Source: Fimbriimonadaceae bacterium (GTDB lineage: Bacteria; Armatimonadota; Fimbriimonadia; Fimbriimonadales; Fimbriimonadaceae). Taken from it: DNA of 5,596 nt. The stretch lies in the NCBI GenBank assembly GCA_947447315.1, contig CANFJD010000189.1:1-5596 (forward strand), in the 5' to 3' direction. Positions 1 to 4,340 of the stretch are shown piece after piece. The position numbers and the translations under genes are program-made. The first letter of the stretch is position 1. Each line of letters begins with the position of its first letter. The notes under the pieces were generated by a model that was not told the DNA's origin, searched no databases, and saw only the letters and a list, made by a program, of their open reading frames with translations.

Positions 1-65
1 CCGGATTTTTCGCGAATCCATTTGAATCCCCGTGTACTGTTTCCAACCCAAACTCGCTTCGTCAT
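1..65 (-). CDS. Start of the next dcw-cluster gene (partial, cut by the window edge)
   Basis: An ATG at 65-63 opens a reading frame that stays open for 21 full codons to the left edge (begins MTKRVWVGNS). It lies 3 bases after the ftsI stop codon. A strong ribosome binding site sits upstream (purine-rich stretch at 82-74, with GGAG at 77-74 placed 8 bases from the ATG). The tight spacing and good ribosome binding site support a real co-transcribed gene. In many bacteria murE follows ftsI, but the visible N-terminus does not resemble MurE in any way I recognise, so the product is left unnamed. It could be a lineage-specific cell wall or division gene. Confidence 0.6.
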   Translation of the reverse strand, partial: MTKRVWVGNSTRGFKWIREKS

Positions 66-68
66 AGC

Positions 69-1946
69 TCACACTCCCTCCCGGCGGCCCGCACTTTTCG
101 CGGCCAAGCGTCGGTTCTCCTGTTGCTTTTTCTTTTCCTCTTCATTCCGCTCCTGACGCCACTGGCGGAATGCGGCGGGATCGGTACAAGGAATCTGGAG
201 CTGATCAATACAGGTGAGCGCGATCTTTTGAAACACCTCACCCGCATACACCCCTCCGTAAAACTTGCGGCGATGGTTCTGAATCATCACCAAGATCACT
301 GCTTCCGGTTTTTCCGCGGGGATGAATCCGATAAAGTTTGCGGAACGACCCTCCCGATTCTTTCCGGTCTCCGCCGTGCCCGTTTTCCCGGCGAGGGTGA
401 AACCGGGAATCTTCAAGTTCTTACCCGTGCCCCCGTCGGAGTAGAAAACGGCCTTCATCGCTTCCTTCACTTCGGCGCAGACGTCAGGCGAGAAGATCCG
501 CTCGCCTACCGCCGTTGCATTCCCCTGCGCCACGTCAATCTTTCGGTCCACAACCGTCGGCATCGGTGCCGGAGAATCACCAATCCGGTCAATCAGATGG
601 GCGGTGGGACGAATTCCATCGTTCGCGATGGTGGCGAATCCCGTCAGCAAACCAATCGGTGTCAACTGTATGTTCTGTCCAAATCCAACTGTGGCAGTCT
701 GAAGTATTTTCGCCGAATCCGTATCATCAAACTTGCCAAATTTCTCGGATGCCGGAGAAAAAATGCCGGGCTTCGCCAATAATCCCAACCGCTTAAAATA
801 GGATTGAAACTTCTTTGGACCCACCGCCATCGCCCAAGTCGCCGCAGCCTTGTTACAACTCACCGCAATCGCCTTCACTGAATCCATGTGTCCGTGAACC
901 TTGTGGGAACGATCACAGTGAATCAGCTTTTTTCCTACCTTAAACCACATGGGACAATCGATGTAGCTGTCGTGTAGGGTCGTCTTCTTTTCCTGCAAAG
1001 CAATCGCCAAAGTGATCGTCTTAAATGTGGACCCCGCCTCTACCGTAATCGTCTGCGGCTTGTTCGCATATTGAGGGGTAAATCCATCGTAAACTCCGGT
1101 GGTTGGATCGATGCTGGGAAAACTAGTGGCTGCGAGAATCTCGCCCGTTTTCGGAATCATCACCACCGCCGAAGCTCCCTCAACCTGCTCACGCATCACC
1201 AGCGTCTTCAACGCATCGTATGCCGTCTTCTGCACTTCCGAATCAATCGTGAGCCGGATATCTTGACCGTTAACTGCCGGCTTTCCGGGATCAATCACAC
1301 GGTTAGGCAAAATGTAGCCATTCCGATCTTGATATGCGGTGATCGAGCCATTTTCGGGCCGTAGCACCGCATCCTGCGCATACTCCAACTCGGTCTTTAC
1401 CGGACCACTTTCCTGATCGGCAATAATCCCGACGATGTTAGAGGCCGCCGCACCCAGCGGATTCTCCCGCCTGCTACTCCGAACCGCCGACAAGCCGTCC
1501 GCCCGCCATTCCCGAACAACGCGCGAAAAATCATCCCACTGAGACTGAGTAAATCGGCGCGACCAGCTAACCGCTTTCGTCTTTCCATCGGTCGTGGGAG
1601 GCGGCAGGGCCAAGACCCGGTCCGCCAACTCAGCCGAAGGAATACCCGTCACGTTGGACACCGCCAGCCAAAAACCATCCGTCTCTGGCACTTTGCCGCG
1701 CGTGATGGAAATATCCACCATCGATCCGTTAACCGACAGTGGCTGTCCGTTTCGGTCATAAATGCTGCCGCGAACGCCATAAAGCGTGGTTTTGCGGGCC
1801 CCTTTATTGACCTTCTTCGCCGTCTCCAGCACGTGCTCTGAATTCACCGTTTGCAAATACGCTTGGGTGCCAAACGCAGCGACAAACCCAAGCCCAAGTG
1901 TAATTGCCAGCGGGCGATAGTTCGAGTACTTAGCGGGCGGCAACAC
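69..1946 (-). CDS. ftsI: Class B penicillin-binding protein, septal peptidoglycan transpeptidase FtsI/PBP3 type
   Basis: This 625-residue protein would cross-link peptidoglycan stem peptides at the division septum, working with an FtsW-type glycosyltransferase (family knowledge). One N-terminal membrane segment lies at about residues 12-32 with no cleavage site, leaving the enzyme outside the membrane. The class B dimerisation domain begins with RGSIYDRNG (60-67 region) and continues to the LTID segment near 232-235. The transpeptidase domain has all three catalytic motifs: STFK at 306-309 (nucleophile S306), SCN at 363-365 and KTGT at 521-524. A C331/C344 pair and HGH precede SCN, as in many class B PBPs. 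The C-terminus lacks PASTA repeats and ends in a strongly charged tail (about 597-625). The start is GTG at 1946: an in-frame TGA lies two codons upstream, and no clear ribosome binding site is visible, so coupling to the overlapping upstream gene is likely. A TTG at 1943 is the only close alternative. Its position after mraZ, rsmH and an ftsL-like gene favours FtsI over elongation-type PBP2. Confidence 0.95.
   Translation of the reverse strand: MLPPAKYSNYRPLAITLGLGFVAAFGTQAYLQTVNSEHVLETAKKVNKGARKTTLYGVRGSIYDRNGQPLSVNGSMVDISITRGKVPETDGFWLAVSNVTGIPSAELADRVLALPPPTTDGKTKAVSWSRRFTQSQWDDFSRVVREWRADGLSAVRSSRRENPLGAAASNIVGIIADQESGPVKTELEYAQDAVLRPENGSITAYQDRNGYILPNRVIDPGKPAVNGQDIRLTIDSEVQKTAYDALKTLVMREQVEGASAVVMIPKTGEILAATSFPSIDPTTGVYDGFTPQYANKPQTITVEAGSTFKTITLAIALQEKKTTLHDSYIDCPMWFKVGKKLIHCDRSHKVHGHMDSVKAIAVSCNKAAATWAMAVGPKKFQSYFKRLGLLAKPGIFSPASEKFGKFDDTDSAKILQTATVGFGQNIQLTPIGLLTGFATIANDGIRPTAHLIDRIGDSPAPMPTVVDRKIDVAQGNATAVGERIFSPDVCAEVKEAMKAVFYSDGGTGKNLKIPGFTLAGKTGTAETGKNREGRSANFIGFIPAEKPEAVILVMIQNHRRKFYGGVYAGEVFQKIALTCIDQLQIPCTDPAAFRQWRQERNEEEKKKQQENRRLAAKSAGRREGV
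74..82 (-). promoter_or_regulatory. Ribosome binding site for the gene starting at 65
   Basis: The minus strand reads GGGAGGGAG here, inside the last codons of ftsI, with its GGAG 8 bases before the ATG at 65. It is among the strongest Shine-Dalgarno matches in the window and supports that start codon. Confidence 0.65.
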
Positions 1947-2559
1947 GGATCACTTTTACAGACGGACCGGAAGTGATCAAAGAAGCAACCGACGAGGATT
2001 TCCCTCGTGGTTTTTCGACGGCCGGCACCCGGCTCGCGAGCGCCGTGGAAGCACCCCGTGGCGCGTCCGTGAAGCCAACCGTAGTCGCCCACTGATCCAA
2101 TTCGCCACCCGCCAGATAACCGTTCGCGCTACCGCCCACTCGGGTTCGCCGATCGATGGAGGCGAGCGCCGCCCGGCTCCGACTGATCGCCGAGATCCCT
2201 TCATTACGGGCACTTTCTAATCGGACCCGGGCCACGAGAGTACTTGCTCCGGCGGTAAGAAGAGTCACCGAAGAAAAGACAACCGCCGCCATCATCGCGC
2301 TTGCTGCCCCCGTCCTAAATCGGCGGCGTGACGCAATCGCCGCGTCCGAAATCGGTCGGCCCTTCTTATCTACCGCGGTCGGCATCTCAAAATTTAGGTT
2401 CGCCGCGGAGGAACGGCCCGCCCCCGCTCCAGCACGCTTAGACGTTGCGCCTGACGGCTGGGTCCGTACGTTCTTGGGAACATCGAACGACGGAGATTGG
2501 CGAATGTCCGACAGGGTCGGGCGACTGGTCGATTCACGATCAATTAATGGGGTGCTCAT
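1930..2559 (-). CDS. Single-pass membrane protein in the ftsL position (FtsL-like, divergent)
   Basis: This 209-residue protein is not recognisable by sequence alone. It has a basic, Ser/Pro/Ala/Gly-rich and probably disordered cytoplasmic tail of about 82 residues ending in RRRFR (78-82). One hydrophobic segment follows at about 84-110, then about 100 extracytoplasmic residues. After the membrane segment a short helical stretch (about 112-137) has weak heptad-like hydrophobic spacing. A segment at 153-166 (ELDQWATTVGFTDA) resembles the FtsL C-terminal pattern, in which a short helix with Ile/Leu and Ala is followed by LG[MF]. Position between rsmH and ftsI is where ftsL sits in most dcw clusters, so a role as an FtsL-type divisome scaffold is inferred. 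It is longer than typical FtsL (roughly 90-120 residues) because of both tails. The ATG at 2559 overlaps the rsmH stop in ATGA, with GGAG at 2570-2567, 7 bases upstream. Its 3' end overlaps ftsI by 17 bases. Confidence 0.8.
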   Translation of the reverse strand: MSTPLIDRESTSRPTLSDIRQSPSFDVPKNVRTQPSGATSKRAGAGAGRSSAANLNFEMPTAVDKKGRPISDAAIASRRRFRTGAASAMMAAVVFSSVTLLTAGASTLVARVRLESARNEGISAISRSRAALASIDRRTRVGGSANGYLAGGELDQWATTVGFTDAPRGASTALASRVPAVEKPRGKSSSVASLITSGPSVKVIRVAAR

Positions 2560-3518
2560 CCTTGTACTCCAATTTTTGGATATTGAATTGCATTAACTCC
2601 GGAAGCCATTCCATTGGCATCCGGCAAATCTCGGCGAAGAACCCGCAACTTGGCGCTTCGGCTTCGGGGGTTACGCAAAATCTCGGCTTCGGTCGGAAGC
2701 TCAGGCTTACGGGTAACGTCCGTAAATCCATGGTTATGCCGGGCGCGAAACGCCAGCTTCGTTGCGCGGTCTTCGCCAGAATGGTATGTAAGTACTGCAA
2801 TTGTCCCCCCGGGAGCAAGGTGATCCGCCGCATTACCGACCGCCTCTTCTAGGTTTTCCAGTTCTTTCGTAACCGCCAGCCTTATTGCCTGAAATGTGCG
2901 AGTAGCTGGGTGGATTCGCTTCTCACGCGCCGCCACCGGCACCGCCGCCAAAACACTTTCTACAAGGTCCGTCGTTGTCCGCATCGGAGCCAACGTCCGC
3001 CGCTCCACTATCTTCTTAGCAATTGCCCGCGCCCACCTCTCATCGGAGTACTTAAAAAGCGCGTCTTCGATTTCGGCGGCCGACCGCGAATTCAAATAGT
3101 CCGCCGCCGTTTCCCCGGCGTCTGTATTCATACGCATATCTAAAAACGCATCATGCTTAAAACTAATCCCGCGAGAAGGATCATCAAGGTGCGCACTATT
3201 AAGCCCCATGTCCAGCAATGTCGCATCCGCCATCACTCCATCTGCATCGAGCACATCGCCGATCTGTCGGTAATCCTTGTTATGCAGCCGCACGGTAATG
3301 TTAGTTTTAGTTTCCAGACGCTCTTGCGCAATCTTTAGCATCGCGCTATCCCAATCGAATCCGTAAATCACTCCCCCCGGCGCAATCAGATCACTAAACC
3401 GTAACGAATGTCCTGCTAACCCGATGGTTCCATCAACCACAACGCTTCCCGGACGCAAATTGAAATGGCGTAGAATTGCGTCTACCATCACGGGATCATG
3501 AAAGGGCTGCGGAATCAC
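2556..3518 (-). CDS. rsmH: 16S rRNA (cytosine(1402)-N(4))-methyltransferase RsmH (MraW)
   Basis: This 320-residue protein is a close length match to the RsmH family (about 310-320), which uses S-adenosylmethionine to N4-methylate C1402 of 16S rRNA at the ribosomal P site. Visible family landmarks, in order: HDPVM near the N-terminus (7-11), the SAM-binding loop VDGTIGLAGHS (28-38), acidic D55, LLDMGLNSAHLDD (101-113), LDMRM (126-130), HPATRTFQAIR (203-213), the YHSGEDR segment (245-251) and NPRSRSAKLR (283-292). Several match the consensus with small changes: YHSGEDR where HSLEDR is usual, and LNS where VSS is usual. The start is GTG at 3518, overlapping the mraZ stop in GTGA. A strong GGAGGAG lies at 3530-3524, 5 bases upstream. 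Starting at the later Met11 would remove the conserved HDPV segment, so GTG is preferred. It is the second gene of the cluster. Confidence 0.97.
   Translation of the reverse strand: MIPQPFHDPVMVDAILRHFNLRPGSVVVDGTIGLAGHSLRFSDLIAPGGVIYGFDWDSAMLKIAQERLETKTNITVRLHNKDYRQIGDVLDADGVMADATLLDMGLNSAHLDDPSRGISFKHDAFLDMRMNTDAGETAADYLNSRSAAEIEDALFKYSDERWARAIAKKIVERRTLAPMRTTTDLVESVLAAVPVAAREKRIHPATRTFQAIRLAVTKELENLEEAVGNAADHLAPGGTIAVLTYHSGEDRATKLAFRARHNHGFTDVTRKPELPTEAEILRNPRSRSAKLRVLRRDLPDANGMASGVNAIQYPKIGVQG
2567..2570 (-). promoter_or_regulatory. Ribosome binding site for the FtsL-like gene
   Basis: GGAG on the minus strand within the rsmH 3' end, 7 bases before the ATG at 2559. It supports that start codon and the ATGA overlap with rsmH. 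Confidence 0.6.
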
Positions 3519-4027
3519 GGTGTCTCCTCCGCAAAGTTCGGACGATATGTTTCGTCAACTCCTTTTAGCGCATCATTGACAAACTTAAATCGCTTCAACC
3601 ACGGGGTCGGATCTGATTGAAATGCCTTCCAATCCTTCGCACTGGCTACCACGCAAGAATTTCCTAACGACGCGACAACCACTTCCACACCTTTCTCAAA
3701 ACCGAGTAGCTTCGCCAATACCGAAGGGATTGGCACGCGATTATTAGCCTGCACCGAATTGTTTCGCTTCACGTTGGCTATCAGCATCATCGTTATGTGC
3801 TGGGCAGATTCGTGACGCACCCCGGCCGATTCCATCCGGTCTATCTCAATCTCAAGTTCAGACGCAGAAATAGCCTCCAGAAATCCGTACTTGCCAATCC
3901 AAAAGGCAAAATCTTTACCAAGGAGAGCTTGCTTCTCCGGACCAATAACGATGCGGTTCTTATCGTCTACCGTAGAGCCATCTGGCTCGCCATAACGCAA
4001 TTCGTATCGGTTTTTCTTTGCGTCCAT
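3515..4027 (-). CDS. mraZ: Transcriptional regulator MraZ
   Basis: MraZ is a ring-forming DNA-binding protein with two AbrB-like (SpoVT/AbrB) halves. In E. coli it represses its own dcw operon by binding short tandem repeats upstream of mraZ (family knowledge). Here the first half carries the conserved DXXXR motif as DDKNR (D21 and R25). The second half has the equivalent segment QANNRVPIP (93-101), where the usual Asp is replaced by Q93. The usual Gly before Arg is Asn in both halves (N24, N96). At 170 residues it is longer than typical MraZ (about 140-155), mostly through a C-terminal extension after about residue 140. The ATG at 4027 is the furthest possible start because in-frame TGA and TAG codons lie just upstream, and no good ribosome binding site precedes it. 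It is the first gene of the cluster and overlaps rsmH by 4 bases. Identity rests on the motif, the order next to rsmH and the two-half layout. Confidence 0.9.
   Translation of the reverse strand: MDAKKNRYELRYGEPDGSTVDDKNRIVIGPEKQALLGKDFAFWIGKYGFLEAISASELEIEIDRMESAGVRHESAQHITMMLIANVKRNNSVQANNRVPIPSVLAKLLGFEKGVEVVVASLGNSCVVASAKDWKAFQSDPTPWLKRFKFVNDALKGVDETYRPNFAEETP
3524..3530 (-). promoter_or_regulatory. Ribosome binding site that fixes the rsmH GTG start
   Basis: GGAGGAG on the minus strand, within the last codons of mraZ and 5 bases before the GTG at 3518. It argues for the GTG start rather than the internal ATG ten codons later. Confidence 0.7.
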
Positions 4028-4063
4028 GCGCTATCATCAGAAGTTACAAAAGTTGAAATGAGT

Positions 4064-4101
4064 GAGAACGGAATGTCCCAGTCCGTGGACCTACCGTTCT
4101 C
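4064..4101 (-). other. Potential leader hairpin with perfect 8-bp stem
   Basis: GAGAACGG (minus strand, 4101-4094) pairs exactly with CCGTTCTC (4071-4064). Within the 22-base interior, GGTCC-type bases at 4090-4087 can pair with 4078-4075 (4 bp) beyond a 3x3 internal loop. The stem ends 36 bases before the mraZ ATG. No uninterrupted T-run follows, so it is not a canonical terminator. It may shape mraZ translation, which lacks a visible ribosome binding site. Confidence 0.4.
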
Positions 4102-4103
4102 TG

Positions 4104-4117
4104 CTCGGCGAACCGAG
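4104..4117 (-). other. Potential leader hairpin with UUCG loop
   Basis: In the mraZ leader RNA, CUCGG-UUCG-CCGAG would form a perfect 5-bp stem with a four-base loop. An alternative stem, ACCGA with UCGGU (4126-4122 and 4116-4112), uses some of the same bases, so the two are mutually exclusive. Confidence 0.35.
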
Positions 4118-4159
4118 TTGTTCGGTGGCAATCCGTTGCTTCCGAACTCTCATGGATTT

Positions 4160-4168
4160 ATTTAAGCA
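4160..4168 (-). promoter_or_regulatory. Alternative extended -10 element
   Basis: TGCTTAAAT on the minus strand fits an extended -10 (TGn then a 4-of-6 hexamer) with no good -35. If this were the real promoter, the CGKG array would cover its upstream half directly, a classic repressor arrangement, and the leader would be about 125 bases long. Confidence 0.2.
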
Positions 4169-4210
4169 CGGTTCAACCCGTTTTGTGCACGATTTGACCC
4201 GTTTTTCCCG
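4161..4210 (-). promoter_or_regulatory. Candidate MraZ operator: five tandem ~10-bp CGKG units
   Basis: On the minus strand, five units start at 4210, 4201, 4191, 4180 and 4170 (steps of 9, 10, 11 and 10 bases). Each starts with CGGG or CGTG and most end in an A-rich tail: for example CGGGTCAAAT, CGTGCACAAAA and CGGGTTGAAC. The known E. coli MraZ operator is also a set of direct repeats with a G-rich core (TGGGN) and about 10-bp spacing, upstream of mraZ, so architecture and place match although the core differs. The array lies 134-183 bases before the mraZ ATG and just downstream of, or overlapping, the candidate promoters. Assignment to MraZ is inference. Confidence 0.6.
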
Positions 4211-4221
4211 AAAATTCTTGC

Positions 4222-4249
4222 ATCGTACGTCTACCCTTTTAGTAGACAA
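4222..4249 (-). promoter_or_regulatory. Candidate sigma-70-type promoter for mraZ
   Basis: TTGTCT at 4249-4244 and TACGAT at 4227-4222 are separated by 16 bases; each matches 4 of 6 consensus positions. Transcription would start near 4215, placing the CGKG array immediately downstream, where a bound repressor could block initiation or clearance. A weaker alternative pairs TTGAAC (4268-4263) with TACTAA (4244-4239) at an 18-base spacing. The prediction is by eye only. Confidence 0.35.
4229..4247. repeat. Perfect 6-bp inverted repeat inside the candidate promoter
   Basis: GTCTAC at 4229-4234 and GTAGAC at 4242-4247 are exact reverse complements with a 7-base centre. The dyad covers the 3' part of the candidate -35 and most of the spacer. 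It could be a binding site for a dimeric regulator or a coincidence; no known operator is recognised. Confidence 0.35.
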
Positions 4250-4300
4250 AGTCCGAATTTAGGTTCAAATTGCCGGTTAGAAACATAAGACCATGGCAAC

Positions 4301-4320
4301 CTTGACCCGATTTACACCCG
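4301..4320 (-). promoter_or_regulatory. Upstream pair of CGGGT repeats, possible auxiliary MraZ boxes
   Basis: Two units, CGGGTGTAAAT starting at 4320 and CGGGTCAAGG starting at 4309, are 11 bases apart. They share core and spacing with the main array, and CGGGTCAA occurs in both places. They lie about 100 bases upstream of the array, shortly after the ABC gene stop. They could be a second operator acting by looping, or chance. Confidence 0.35.
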
Positions 4321-4340
4321 AGATAACCGCGCTGATCCCT

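Larger units (their letters stand above)
4028..4340. other. Intergenic region between the ABC exporter gene and mraZ: probable dcw promoter and leader
   Basis: These 313 bases hold no convincing gene on either strand. They are AT-richer in the middle (about 4160-4290) than the flanking coding DNA. Read in the mraZ direction they contain a pair of CGGGT repeats (4320-4301), candidate promoter elements with a dyad (4249-4222), a five-unit tandem array (4210-4161), two potential leader hairpins (4117-4064) and the mraZ start. No hairpin followed by a T-run was found after the ABC gene stop, so some read-through from that gene into mraZ is possible. Confidence 0.75.

Noticed and set aside
123..782. 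Plus-strand open frame of 219 codons
   Set aside because: It lies wholly opposite ftsI, whose catalytic motifs confirm the minus-strand reading. The plus translation is rich in His, Arg and Cys and resembles no family.
2156..2596. Plus-strand open frame of 146 codons
   Set aside because: It is antisense to the FtsL-like gene, which has good start signals and overlaps on both sides; the plus frame has no supporting context.
4091..4153. Possible 20-codon leader peptide upstream of mraZ (minus strand, ATG at 4153, stop TAG)
   Set aside because: There is no ribosome binding site before the ATG and the sequence has no run of regulatory codons; a frame this short is expected by chance.
3797..4165. 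Plus-strand open frame extending from mraZ into the intergenic region
   Set aside because: Most of it is antisense to mraZ, and the rest covers the leader hairpins; no recognisable domain or ribosome binding site.
4321..4340. Possible terminator after the ABC exporter gene
   Set aside because: The partly palindromic stretch at 4321-4336 has too many mismatches to form a stem and no T-run follows.
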